NCBI RefSeq assembly: GCF_000732195.1
Contig: NZ_JNNU01000010.1
Location: 124,001 to 188,000 of the forward strand
DNA length: 64,000 nt
Source of the DNA: Neorhizobium vignae
Lineage (GTDB): Bacteria; Pseudomonadota; Alphaproteobacteria; Rhizobiales; Rhizobiaceae
Direction: 5' to 3'
In this document: positions 17,485 through 25,844 of the stretch, one piece after another
Layout of the letters: each line of letters begins with the position of its first letter
Numbering within the stretch: the first letter of the stretch is position 1
Position numbers and translations under genes: made by a program
The notes under the pieces: generated by a model
The model's input: only the letters and a program-made list of their open reading frames with translations
Database searches by the model: none
What the model was told of the DNA's origin: nothing

Positions 17485-17509
17485 AACAGCGAGGTGCATC
17501 GAATGTTCC
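17485..17509 (-). promoter_or_regulatory. Candidate EcfG-type general stress promoter
   Basis: On the reverse strand GGAAC (17509-17505) is followed after 16 bases by TGTT (17488-17485). EcfG promoters have GGAAC then CGTT, so the -10 matches three of four bases. It is positioned about 49 bases ahead of the start of the Gly/Thr-rich secreted protein. Confidence 0.4.
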
Positions 17510-17717
17510 TCGCAAAAGTTGAATTAAACGAGTGACGACATCTAGAATTCGGAAACAAACGTCGCCGGCCTATGCTGGGGAGCCGGAGCGTATCGTCTCT
17601 TTCCTCTGTCGCTGCACCTACACCTGACTTGGCGCTCCGCCTTTCCAAATTCGGCAGCTCAAGGGCCGCGCAAGTTTCCGCCTCCAAATAAGCGCAAGCT
17701 AAATTAGGGAGATGCCG

Positions 17718-17831
17718 ATGACTTACGAATGGGATGCGGAACGTTTTCTTATGGCTCGTGCGAAAAAGAGGGGCGCCAGCGTCAGCCTGATCGCCATAGC
17801 CACCATGCTGGTTTACAGGGCGTTGGTTTGA
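17718..17831 (+). CDS. Small hydrophobic-tail protein, 37 aa
   Basis: MTYEWDAERFLMARAKKRGASVSLIAIATMLVYRALV: a charged N-terminal half and a hydrophobic C-terminal half (about residues 22-34). AGGGAG lies six bases before the chosen ATG; an ATG at 17712 is directly next to the ribosome site and less likely. It is isolated, with a terminator about 170 bases downstream. The charged-then-hydrophobic layout suggests a tail-anchored or membrane-associated microprotein. I do not recognise it, and a chance open frame cannot be excluded. Confidence 0.4.
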   Translation: MTYEWDAERFLMARAKKRGASVSLIAIATMLVYRALV

Positions 17832-17998
17832 GCGGGAGCGGCGCGATCATCGATCGCCACAAGGGAACCGTTCAGCACTCGAACGGTTAGAACACCATCA
17901 GGAGGCCGGGAAAGCTCACATCGCCAAGGACCATTGGGTGATCGAGAACTTTTCCGGGAGAACGGACGCAGTGCGACCGCGCTCTACTCCCGACATGG

Positions 17999-18034
17999 GC
18001 CCTGCCAGTTAGTCCTGCTGGCGGGGCTTTTTTT
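17999..18034 (+). terminator. Rho-independent terminator (plus strand)
   Basis: CCCTGCCAG (18000-18008) pairs with CTGGCGGGG (18018-18026) with one G-T wobble, plus an outer G-C pair, and is followed by seven T. It ends a transcript that must start upstream on the plus strand. The 37-aa gene at 17718 is the only candidate I can name; a small RNA is the alternative. Confidence 0.8.
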
Positions 18035-18567
18035 GTGCTTGCTCCAACCCTAACCACGCTTTGCGCTTGTCTATCTGTCCCGGGCAATTTGCGATAGCCA
18101 GGGACGAAACGCCCCGCAGCCGGCTAAGGCTACGGGGCTCAGGCCCGCCACGAAACGCGCGAATAAGTGCGTCACCCCGACTTTGGCTGGGCCAGCTCCT
18201 AGGTCAATCAACGCTGTTGCTCGACCCGGCCGAGACGCCCCCGACGATCGAGAATGATGTCGCGCTGGCCATGGACGCTCCCTGAGCCGCCTTCACTTCG
18301 TTGAGAGCGCCACCGCGATTGCCTGCCTCTGATTCTTGTTGAGCTCGGCAATGTTGGTCGAGAGCGCGGCGACGGAAGAGCGCATTTGACGACATTGCAG
18401 CCACGAACGCTTCGATCTGCCAGACCGCATCTTGCCCCCCAGGTTGGACTGTCGCCGACCGAGATTGGTAACCCATTCGCCGAGCTTGGCGGCCAAGCGC
18501 GGACCCGCCGCATCGTTCCGCCCTGTGGCAGGCTCACCCTTCGCGGAGCAACGGTCCAAAATAATCG
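18035..18567. other. Intergenic stretch with a hairpin, no gene seen
   Basis: No convincing coding frame was found. A strong hairpin at 18111-18138 (GCCCCGCAGCC against GGCTACGGGGC, one internal mismatch, six-base loop) is followed on the reverse strand by only a weak T-rich tail, so it may be a reverse-strand terminator for the hutH remnant or just a structured RNA element. Confidence 0.4.
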
Positions 18568-19589
18568 TTACAGAACCAGCGTGTCTCCTTCCGAGGAGAT
18601 TGGGGTTGTTCCGATCATCGCGCGAACTTTGGCGACCGCGACGTTCAGCGGTCGGTCGTCACGATAAAAGGAGACCGTCTCGCGAACCCGTTTATGGAGA
18701 ACCGTCGCCCGCGCCGCCTTTTTTGCTGATCCGGTCTGCAAGTCATACGCCTGCGCTGCAGCCATCACTTCGATGGCCAGGACGGTCTGCAGATTGTCGA
18801 TGATCGTCAACGCCTTGTCTGCTGCCGGCGTCGCATGGGTCAGGATGTCCTCCTGCAGTGCCGAGGTGATGCCTCCATCAAGGCTTGCGGGTGCCGCCAG
18901 CCGGCGGTTTTCGGCGACGAGTGCTGCTGCCGTGTACTGGATGATCATGAACCCGGATGCGACGCCGCTGGCCTCGGCGAGAAAGGCCGGCAGTCCGCTG
19001 ACCAGGGATTGACCATCCGGTCGATCCGGCGTTCGGATATGGCTGCGAGCTCTGCTGCAGCCGTTGCAAGGCTGTCCATGGCAAGACCGAGGGCGGCGCC
19101 CACCGCATGGGCCTGCGAATGGACTTCGGGCGTTTCAGGCGAACCGGCAACGATCGGATTGTCCGTGACACTCGAAAGTTCCTGATCAACGATGTCTGCG
19201 ACATACGCCAAGGCATCACGCACGGCCCCGTGGATCTGCGGCACGCCACGCAGGCTCAACGCATCCTGGGTGCGGCTGCCGGCCGATTGCGCGAGAAGCG
19301 CGCTTCCGGCGAGCCACTGGCGCAGATTGCGCCCGACATGCTGCAGACCGGGTGATTGGCGCAGCGCCAGTGGCATTTCCGCGAAGGGATCGGCCTGGGC
19401 GCCAAGATTCTCGTAGGTCATCGCGGCAGCGGCAACGGCCCAATCGGCAAGGTGGAAGAGACGCGAAACCGCCAAGGCACCGAGACCGGTGGCACATGGC
19501 GTTCCATTGACGAGACTGAAGCCTCCTTTGCCTGCAGCATGCTTCGGGGCCGGCTCGCCGGGCCGCTGGTTGTCAAAAACCACACCCAT
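18568..19589 (-). pseudogene. hutH: Histidine ammonia-lyase remnant, truncated and frameshifted
   Basis: The reverse strand carries the C-terminal two-thirds of an aromatic amino-acid lyase, which normally deaminates histidine to urocanate. Recognisable parts are GGFSLVNGTPCATGLGAL, QDALSLRGVPQIHGAVRDAL, SSVTDNPIVAGSPETPEVHSQAH and, in another frame, FMIIQYTAAALVAENRRLA. The catalytic Ala-Ser-Gly motif that forms the MIO cofactor lies N-terminal to this region in the family and is absent. A one-base loss near 19005-19010 (in RMVNP...VSGLPAF) breaks the frame; the remainder continues to the stop at 18568. Both lesions mean it is inactive. No other hut gene is nearby. Confidence 0.88.
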
Positions 19590-19715
19590 GTGCTGTTCCC
19601 GACCTCATCCCGAGCGTTCTATACACGCGAGGTCTACCTTCTCGATCTCGAAACGGAGACGTGCTTCTGATTGATAACATCAGATCGCCGAACCGGGCTG
19701 CAGCCCGCGGTGGAT

Positions 19716-20726
19716 TTAGACGGATTCGCGCTCGACAAGCGCGCATTCGACCTTCAGCTGGTCATGGCTGCTTTTCAGGCCGCCGGCGATGTCGTGGATC
19801 ATTTCCACGGCCATGGCGCCCATCTCGAACAGCGGCAGGTGCAGGGTTGTCAGCGGCGGACGGATGAACTGGGCGATGTCGCGATTGTCGAACCCGATCA
19901 CGGAGACGTCCTTCGGGATGGACTTTCCCCGCTCCTTGAGCGCCTCGACGCACCCCAGCGCCATCAGATCGTTGGCGCAGAAGATGGCGTCGGGGGGATT
20001 GGGCAGGTCCATCAGGAAATGGGTTTCGCTATAGCCTGATGACGGCTCCCAATTACCGTAGCGCACCAGTTGCGGGTCGAAGGTGAAGTCGTTGCTGGCC
20101 AGCGCCTGCTTGTAGCCGCGCAAACGGTCACGCGGATTGTCGAGACCCTCCTGGCCGTTGATCAAGGCGATCCGGCTGCGGCCGGCACGGATTAGCCGCT
20201 CCGTGGCGGCGCGGCCACCGGCGACGTCTCCAGGCACGATGGAGGGCAGTCGTCTGTCCTGGTCGTAGCAATTGACCAGCACTGAAGGCACGTTAAACAG
20301 GGCCGCCGGCGGGTCAATCTTGCGGGTCAGGATGGTGCCGAAGATATAGCCCAGCAGGGGTTGTTGCTGGCACAGCGAAAACACGTCCTCCTCGGGGTCC
20401 TCGCCCGCACGAAAAATCCCGAGCGTGACGATAATGCCGAATTCGAGCGCCTTTTCCCGCGCTCCCTCGAAGGCGAGCGCCATCCAGGGATCGGTTGTCA
20501 GCTCGTCCGTGATAAAGCAGATGACCCTGCTGTCCGATAGGTCTCCAGACGGCGACCTGTTCGGGAGTCTGTATCCAAGCTCCTGAACCGCATCCATTAC
20601 CTTTTTGCGCGTGGCTTCGCTGAAGCGGGCGCCGGAACTGCCGTTGAGGATCAGGGAAACGGTTGCCTGTGACACACTTGCTCGGGCCGCGACATCCATC
20701 ATGGTTGGTTTCAAGGAGTTCTCCAT
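19716..20726 (-). CDS. LacI-family transcriptional regulator of the sugar ABC systems
   Basis: An N-terminal LacI helix-turn-helix (MMDVAARASVSQATVSLILNGS, about residues 9-30) is followed by a periplasmic-binding-protein-like effector domain (DSRVICFITDELTTDPWM onward, with GYKQALASNDF, IFCANDLMALG and SVIGFDNRDIAQFIRPPLTT). Length (336 aa) is normal. The ATG at 20726 (MENSLKPTM) is my choice; a GTG at 20738 is an alternative and neither has a strong ribosome site. It is downstream of the permease and ATPase genes in the same direction (33 bases after the permease), so it is probably co-transcribed and controls the divergent promoter region near 22600. The inducer is presumably the transported sugar; identity unknown. 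Confidence 0.9.
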   Translation of the reverse strand: MENSLKPTMMDVAARASVSQATVSLILNGSSGARFSEATRKKVMDAVQELGYRLPNRSPSGDLSDSRVICFITDELTTDPWMALAFEGAREKALEFGIIVTLGIFRAGEDPEEDVFSLCQQQPLLGYIFGTILTRKIDPPAALFNVPSVLVNCYDQDRRLPSIVPGDVAGGRAATERLIRAGRSRIALINGQEGLDNPRDRLRGYKQALASNDFTFDPQLVRYGNWEPSSGYSETHFLMDLPNPPDAIFCANDLMALGCVEALKERGKSIPKDVSVIGFDNRDIAQFIRPPLTTLHLPLFEMGAMAVEMIHDIAGGLKSSHDQLKVECALVERESV

Positions 20727-20758
20727 GCCGCTTGCCACAATACCGCGAGGTTTTCCAC

Positions 20759-21748
20759 CTATCGCCGCATATTCCGGAATCGGTCGAATGCCACAGCAAC
20801 GATTATGAACGTACCTATGAACATTCCCTGCCAGAAAGTCGAGATCCCCAACAGGATCAGGGAGTTGCGAATCACCTCTATCAACAATGCGCCAACCACC
20901 GCACCAAGCGCATTTCCCTCCCCGCCCGCCAGGTTGGCGCCGCCGATCACGGCGGCCGCAATCACGGTCAGTTCCATTCCCTGTCCGAGATTGGTCGTGA
21001 CGCTTCCCAGCCAGCCGGCCATCAAGATGCCGGCCAGCCCCGCGGTCATGGCCGAGAACATATAGATACTGACTTTAAGTCTCCGCACCGGGATGCCGGC
21101 CAGCACAGCCGCATTCTCGTTACCGCCGATGGCAAAAAGATGCTGGCCCCACCTCGTCCAGCGAAACACCAGCGACATGACCACGGTCAGCACACACAGC
21201 ACATATAGCGGATGGGGAAGCCCGAATGTCGAGCCGCCGCCGATCCATAGCAGCCGGCCGTGATCGGGGCCGAACTCCCATATCATCTTGTTGTCCGAAA
21301 GTACCATCGCCAGAGACCGGGCGGCCGACAGGCTCCCAAGCGTCACGACAAAGGCCGGCATGCCGGCATAAGCGATCAGGATGCCGTTAAGCAGGCCGAC
21401 CAGCAGGGCGGCTCCCAGGGCAAGACCGGCAGAAAGCCAGAAACCCATGCCCCCAGACATGGCCACACTGATTACCATGGCGCTCAGCACCACGTTCGAG
21501 CCGACGGACAGGTCGATGCCGCCCGATGCGATCACGGCCGTCATGCCGATGGCAATGATCGCCACGAAAGCGAAGTTTCGGGCGACATTGAAGAGATTAC
21601 GCTCGCTGGTGAACGCGTCAGTCATCAGCGACAGGGCCAGGCATGCCAGGACGGCCGCTATGAAGACCCAAAAGACCTGCAGGTTCTTCAGCCGGGCAAA
21701 CCAGCTGTCGTGCCGGGAATTGTTGATGATCTCGTCGAGTGTCGTCAT
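20759..21748 (-). CDS. Sugar ABC transporter permease, RbsC type
   Basis: An inner-membrane permease of the ribose/xylose/fructose branch with eight to ten hydrophobic segments. Recognisable motifs are GMTAVIASGGIDLSVGSNVVLSAM, AYAGMPAFVVTLGSLSAARSLA, RRLKVSIYMFSAMTAGLAGILMAG, and IGGANLAGGEGNALGAVVGALLIEVIRNSLILLGIS near the C-terminus. Length (329 aa) is usual. A ribosome site (AGGAG) precedes the ATG. It follows the ATPase gene after 12 bases, and the LacI regulator follows it. Together with a binding protein (one of the two encoded at 23680-25762) it would import a monosaccharide or polyol. Confidence 0.92.
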   Translation of the reverse strand: MTTLDEIINNSRHDSWFARLKNLQVFWVFIAAVLACLALSLMTDAFTSERNLFNVARNFAFVAIIAIGMTAVIASGGIDLSVGSNVVLSAMVISVAMSGGMGFWLSAGLALGAALLVGLLNGILIAYAGMPAFVVTLGSLSAARSLAMVLSDNKMIWEFGPDHGRLLWIGGGSTFGLPHPLYVLCVLTVVMSLVFRWTRWGQHLFAIGGNENAAVLAGIPVRRLKVSIYMFSAMTAGLAGILMAGWLGSVTTNLGQGMELTVIAAAVIGGANLAGGEGNALGAVVGALLIEVIRNSLILLGISTFWQGMFIGTFIIVAVAFDRFRNMRR

Positions 21749-21760
21749 GGCGATTTTCTC

Positions 21761-22501
21761 CTAGGCAGCATCGATGGCGCCGGTGATCAGTCCGGTCACT
21801 TCCTCGGGCGACGAGGCGCCCACCAGTTTGTGGCAGACCAAGCGCCCGCGGCGCAGGACGGCGATCTTGTCGGATACGCTGAAGATGTCCGGCATCCGGT
21901 GGCTGATCAGGATCACGCTGATGCCGCGGTCGCGCAGGCGGCGGATCAGGTCGAGTACTTCAGCCACCTGGCGCACCGAGATGGCCGCCGTCGGTTCGTC
22001 CATCATCACGATCTTCGGTTCAGACAGCAGCGTGCGGGCGATCGCGACCGCCTGCCGCTGCCCCCCGGACATGCGGCGCACGAGCTGCCGCGGGCGCGTT
22101 TCGGACTTGAGCTGCTTGAACAGGTCGGCTGAGACTGTGTTCATCCGCTTGTAATCGATATATCGGATCGGCCCGAACCGGCGCAGCGGCTCTCTGCCCA
22201 AGAAGACGTTTGAGGCGGCCGAGAGATTGTCGGCAAGCGCGAGGTCCTGGTAGACCATCTCCACCCCTTCACGCTGCGCATCAATCGGCCTGTGAAAGAC
22301 GACAGATTTTCCATCGATGCTGAGTTCGCCGGTAGACGGGCGGAAATTGCCGGCGATGATCTTGACCAGCGTGGACTTGCCCGCGCCGTTGTCGCCCATC
22401 AGTCCCAGCACTTCCCCTGGTTCGATGGACAACGACACGTCGTTGAGTGCCTGGATGGCCCCGAAGTTTTTCGAAATTCCCGAAAAGACAAGTCGCGACA
22501 C
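21761..22501 (-). CDS. Sugar ABC transporter ATP-binding protein, single-domain FrcA type
   Basis: A single nucleotide-binding domain of 246 residues, unlike the double-domain RbsA proteins. Walker A is GDNGAGKST, the Q-loop is VYQDLALADNLS, the signature is MSGGQRQAVAIAR, Walker B is IVMMDEPTAAIS, and the H-loop is ISHRMPD. Single-domain ATPases of this type pair with RbsC-type permeases, as in the fructose system of rhizobia. The start is GTG, supported by GGGGAGGAG six bases before it. It is first in the leftward operon (ATPase, permease, LacI) and faces the epimerase across a 156-base AT-rich control region. Confidence 0.9.
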   Translation of the reverse strand: MSRLVFSGISKNFGAIQALNDVSLSIEPGEVLGLMGDNGAGKSTLVKIIAGNFRPSTGELSIDGKSVVFHRPIDAQREGVEMVYQDLALADNLSAASNVFLGREPLRRFGPIRYIDYKRMNTVSADLFKQLKSETRPRQLVRRMSGGQRQAVAIARTLLSEPKIVMMDEPTAAISVRQVAEVLDLIRRLRDRGISVILISHRMPDIFSVSDKIAVLRRGRLVCHKLVGASSPEEVTGLITGAIDAA

Positions 22502-22580
22502 GTGGCTCTCCTCCCCCGCGATGGCTTCCTGAGGCGCCGGCAGGCGGCACTTCGCCCCGCCCGCGCCCCTGTTTTGCGCA

Positions 22581-22624
22581 TTTAATAACTAAATACTTGA
22601 CTTAATATTATTAGTAAACAAAAT
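22581..22624. promoter_or_regulatory. AT-rich divergent promoter/operator region
   Basis: The 156-base gap between the leftward ATPase and the rightward epimerase contains a markedly AT-rich segment with TTGACT (22597-22602) and the interrupted palindrome ACTTAATATTATTAGT (about 22600-22616). This is the obvious place for promoters of both operons and for a LacI-family operator. A related AT-rich palindrome precedes the second binding-protein gene (24734-24745). Confidence 0.4.
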
Positions 22625-22657
22625 CCGTCACGCAAGAATGTTGCAGGGGAGTGCGAC

Positions 22658-23638
22658 ATGAAACTGCTGGTGACAGGCGCCACAGGGAAGGTAGGGCAGG
22701 CTTTCCTGCCGGCGTTCCTGTCTGATCTCCGTTTCGCGGATTGGGAGGTGGCGGCGCTTTGCAACAACAGGACCATCGAGCCCGCAGACCGCCTGTCCGT
22801 CGTCGCCGGTTCCATGTCGGATCCCGCCGTCGTCGCCGACGCCTTGCAAGGGGTGAGCCATGTGATCCACATGGCCGCCGTCAAGGAAACGCCGGAACAT
22901 ATTTTCGATGTCGCGCTTAAGGGCCTTTTCCTGCTGCTCGACGCGTTCCGCAAATCCGATACCGCCCGGCAGTTCATCCTTCTCAGCGGCGATTGCACCG
23001 TGGGGCATATCTTTCAACGCTACGACGAGCCGATCACGGAAGCCTCGCCGCGTCGCGCCTACAAGGGCTGCTATGCCCTGACCAAGACCCTCGAGGAGGT
23101 GATGCTGGAGCAGTTCGGCATCCAGTATGGGGTGAATTGGACGACCCTGCGGTCGCCCTGGATCATGGAAAAGGATGACTTCCGCTTCGCTCTTGCCCTG
23201 GGCGACGACCAGTTCGGCGGCCCGAACTGGGCGGAACTGATCGATGCAGATGCGCTCGAACAATATCGCACGGGCGGCTATGCGCCCGTCATGCGCGACG
23301 CCGGGGGCGGCTACCTGAGGCGCAATTTCGTCCATGTCGACGATGTGGTCGGGGCGATCCTGGCTGCCATCGACAACCCGCACGCCAGCGGCCAGCTCTT
23401 CAACATTTCAATGGACCAACCAGTGGATTACGGCGATCTCGGAGCACGTCTGGCGGCGCGGCATGGACTAAGGCCGATCGAGATCGACACCCCGTTTCAC
23501 AGCAACTGGCTCGATAATTCCAAGGCAAGAATGCTGCTTGGCTGGGTACCGCAGGTCGATCTCGAGCAGATGATCGATCGCGCGTGGCGCTACGAGCGCG
23601 CGGACAACGACCCGCGCATTGTCTGGTATCCCGGCTGA
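22658..23638 (+). CDS. NAD-dependent sugar epimerase/dehydratase (short-chain, extended)
   Basis: A Rossmann-fold oxidoreductase. The nucleotide-binding glycine motif is LVTGATGKVGQAF (residues 4-16), the NAD-contacting stretch is VIHMAAVKETPEH, and the catalytic Tyr-Lys pair is YALTK (about residue 144-148). The C-terminal region is substrate-binding. Length (326 aa) suits the extended SDR family. A ribosome site (CAGGGGAG) precedes the ATG. It opens the rightward operon, ahead of the binding-protein gene, so it probably converts the imported sugar or polyol. Epimerase, dehydrogenase or reductase activity cannot be told apart by sequence alone. Confidence 0.85.
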   Translation: MKLLVTGATGKVGQAFLPAFLSDLRFADWEVAALCNNRTIEPADRLSVVAGSMSDPAVVADALQGVSHVIHMAAVKETPEHIFDVALKGLFLLLDAFRKSDTARQFILLSGDCTVGHIFQRYDEPITEASPRRAYKGCYALTKTLEEVMLEQFGIQYGVNWTTLRSPWIMEKDDFRFALALGDDQFGGPNWAELIDADALEQYRTGGYAPVMRDAGGGYLRRNFVHVDDVVGAILAAIDNPHASGQLFNISMDQPVDYGDLGARLAARHGLRPIEIDTPFHSNWLDNSKARMLLGWVPQVDLEQMIDRAWRYERADNDPRIVWYPG

Positions 23639-23679
23639 GGCATGAGGCCTCGATCGGTGTAAGAGGAGGAGGAAAGAAA

Positions 23680-24672
23680 ATGAAAATCACTCTATTGGCA
23701 ATGGCGGCCATATCAGTTGCGGCGATCGCTGCGGCGCCGGCCGCTGCGCAGGGTAAGAAGACGTTGGCGATCGTCGTCAAGGGTCTCGACAATCCTTTCT
23801 TCGAGCAGATCAATCTGGGATGCAAGAAGTGGAAGTCGGAGAATGCGAGCAGCGAATATGAATGCCTCTATACCGGCCCGGCCTCATCGGCGGATGAGGC
23901 CGGTGAGGTCCAGATCGTCGACGACCTGCTGACGAAAGGCGTTGCGGCCATCGCCATTTCGCCCTCGAACGCGCCGGCCATGGCGACCCGCATCAAGGCC
24001 ATCGCCCCGTCCGTTCCGGTCATGACAGTCGATGCGGACTTTCTCGAGAAGGACCACGGCCTGCGAAAGACCTATCTGGGCACCGACAACTACCTGATGG
24101 GCGTGAAGATGGCCGAGCAGGCCATGAAGCTGAAGCCCAAGGGTGGATCGGTCTGCCTGCAACTCGGCAACGTGGCGGCCGCCAATATCAATGCCCGCGC
24201 GCAGGGCTTCCGCGACACCATCGGCGGCGCCAAGAATATCGATCGCCTGACCGGACAGGGCGGTTGGAAGGAAATCGCAGGGTGCCCGGTTTACACCAAT
24301 GACCAGGCTGACCTTGCTAACCAGCAGATGTCCGATGTGTTCACTGCAAATCCCACGCTGGACGCCTTTATCCTTGTTGGCGGCTGGGCGCAGTTTGCCC
24401 CGCAGGCCTATGCGCAGGTCACGGACCAGGTGATGCCCAAGCTCAAGAGCAAGGATCTGATCATCATCGCCGGCGATACGCTACCGCCACAGACCAAGGC
24501 CTTCCGCGAAGGTCGAAGCCATTCGCAGGTTGGCCAGCGCCCCTTCGAGATGGGCTACAAGGCGCCTGACGTCATGATCAAGCTGATTAAGGGCGAGAAA
24601 GTGGCCGATCCACTGTTTACGGGCCTTGACGTCTGCAACCTCGACGATCCGGGTTTCTGTGCCAAGAACTAG
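23680..24672 (+). CDS. Periplasmic sugar-binding protein of a ribose-type ABC system (first of two)
   Basis: A secreted binding protein (330 aa) with a signal peptide (MKITLLAMAAISVAAIAAAP, then AAAQ as the cleavage region). The mature part has the type I binding fold: KTLAIVVKGLDNPFFEQINLGCKKW, then VDDLLTKGVAAIAISPSNAPAM, VPVMTVDADF and LDAFILVGGW. It contains several cysteines (CKKW, ECLY, CLQLG, AGCPVYT, NLDDPGFC), more than usual for such proteins. A very strong ribosome site (AGGAGGAGG) precedes it. It follows the epimerase gene after 41 bases. Its partner permease is probably either the leftward FrcA-type system or the rightward one. Confidence 0.9.
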   Translation: MKITLLAMAAISVAAIAAAPAAAQGKKTLAIVVKGLDNPFFEQINLGCKKWKSENASSEYECLYTGPASSADEAGEVQIVDDLLTKGVAAIAISPSNAPAMATRIKAIAPSVPVMTVDADFLEKDHGLRKTYLGTDNYLMGVKMAEQAMKLKPKGGSVCLQLGNVAAANINARAQGFRDTIGGAKNIDRLTGQGGWKEIAGCPVYTNDQADLANQQMSDVFTANPTLDAFILVGGWAQFAPQAYAQVTDQVMPKLKSKDLIIIAGDTLPPQTKAFREGRSHSQVGQRPFEMGYKAPDVMIKLIKGEKVADPLFTGLDVCNLDDPGFCAKN

Positions 24673-24731
24673 TGCGGATCCATGCCAGGGACCGAGGCGC
24701 CGGTTCGTTTCAAGGCCCCTGGCAGGATGCG

Positions 24732-24756
24732 AATTATTAATAATAGCATTAATTTC
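24732..24756. promoter_or_regulatory. AT-rich perfect palindrome before the second binding-protein gene
   Basis: ATTATTAATAAT (24734-24745) is a perfect 12-base palindrome within an AT-rich patch (followed by AGCATTAAT) in the 142-base gap between the two binding-protein genes. It resembles the AT-rich motif near 22600. It could be a LacI-family operator with an internal promoter for the second transport system. Confidence 0.35.
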
Positions 24757-24814
24757 GCCAGCAGATGTGAAACCGTGGTTAGCGCGACCTTTGAGGGCCG
24801 CGGGGAGGAGCAAC

Positions 24815-25762
24815 ATGAAACGTCTCAATTCGCTGATACTTGCCGCAGGCCTGGTGCTTGCCGCCAGTCCGTCACTTGCCGAGGACAAGCCGGCGCTCGC
24901 CTTTGTCGTCAACGCCGCATCCGATTTCTGGAAACTGGCTGAGGCTGGCGTGAAGGCGGCCCAGGCCGAATTGCCGGGTTACGACCTGCAGTTCCGTTAC
25001 CCGGCTCAAGGAACCGCCGCCCTGCAGAATGCCCTGATGGACGATCTGGTCGCCGCCGGGGCGGATGCGATCATGATCTCGTCGGCCGATCCGAAAAACT
25101 CGATCGACGCCTTCAACAGGATCGCGGCCCAGGTGCCGCTATTCACCACCGACAGCGACGCGCCCGCCAGCAAGCGCATCGCCTATCTGGGTTCGTCCAA
25201 TACGGATGCCGGGGTCCAGGCCGGCGAGATCGCGCGGGTGGCCATGCCCAAGGGCGGAAAATGCATGGGCTTCGTCGGCTTCCTGGGGGCCGACAATGCC
25301 GTCGAACGGATCGCAGGCTTCCGAAAGGCGGTCAAAGGATCCGGCATAGAGCTGGTCGATGTGCGCGGCGACGACGTCGATTTCGCCCGCGCCCGGTCGA
25401 ATGTCGATGACGTGCTGGCCGCCAACCCCGACATCACCTGCATGGTCGGCTTCTATTCCTATAATCCGCCCAAGATCTACGAAGCCCTGCAGGCGGCCGG
25501 CAAGCTGGGAAAAATCCAGGTCATCGCCTTCGACGAAGATCCCGTCACGCTCGGCGCGGTGAGGGAAGGCAAATTCGCCGGAACGGTGGTCCAGGATCCC
25601 TACCAATGGGGATACCAGGGCATGAAGCTGATGGCCGCCTACCTGAAGGGCGACAAGTCGCAGATACCGGCAAACGGCCTGATCATCGTGCCGACCAAGA
25701 AGATCGACAAAGGCAATGTCGATGCCTTCGCCGCCGAACTGAAGGCACGCGTGGGGAAATAG
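24815..25762 (+). CDS. Periplasmic sugar-binding protein of a ribose-type ABC system (second of two)
   Basis: A 315-residue type I binding protein. The signal peptide is MKRLNSLILAAGLVLAASPS, cleaved near SLAED. The mature part begins KPALAFVVNAASDFWKLAEAGV and contains DLVAAGADAIMISSADP, VPLFTTDSDAP and GFYSYNPPKIYEAL, then the hinge region VIAFDEDPVTLGAVREG and GTVVQDPYQWGYQGM. The long open frame upstream is not coding; GGGGAGGAG before this ATG fixes the start. It is the binding protein most likely to serve the ATPase and permease that follow directly. A 12-bp hairpin sits between this gene and the ATPase. Confidence 0.91.
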   Translation: MKRLNSLILAAGLVLAASPSLAEDKPALAFVVNAASDFWKLAEAGVKAAQAELPGYDLQFRYPAQGTAALQNALMDDLVAAGADAIMISSADPKNSIDAFNRIAAQVPLFTTDSDAPASKRIAYLGSSNTDAGVQAGEIARVAMPKGGKCMGFVGFLGADNAVERIAGFRKAVKGSGIELVDVRGDDVDFARARSNVDDVLAANPDITCMVGFYSYNPPKIYEALQAAGKLGKIQVIAFDEDPVTLGAVREGKFAGTVVQDPYQWGYQGMKLMAAYLKGDKSQIPANGLIIVPTKKIDKGNVDAFAAELKARVGK

Positions 25763-25783
25763 AAGTCGTCTCCAAAACGGTCC

Positions 25784-25814
25784 TGCTGCACGAACTCGCC
25801 TGGTTCGTGCAGCA
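25784..25814 (+). repeat. Strong intercistronic hairpin after the binding-protein gene
   Basis: TGCTGCACGAAC (25784-25795) pairs perfectly with GTTCGTGCAGCA (25803-25814) around a seven-base loop, and no T-run follows. It lies 21 bases after the stop of the binding-protein gene and ahead of the ATPase gene. Such hairpins protect the 3' end of the upstream message in other ABC operons and so raise binding protein over membrane subunits. The stem is seen; that role here is inference. Confidence 0.7.
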
Positions 25815-25844
25815 CCTGTCCGTTCCTGCCATCCGGGAGTTTCG

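Noticed and set aside
17888-18010. Possible small protein HHQEAGKAHIAKDHWVIENFSG...
   Set aside because: Protein-like in one frame but without start or ribosome site; perhaps a remnant, not strong enough to list.
18111-18138. GC-rich hairpin that might be a terminator or riboswitch
   Set aside because: The tail after the stem is not a clear T-run on either strand and no aptamer core is visible; mentioned only as a hairpin.
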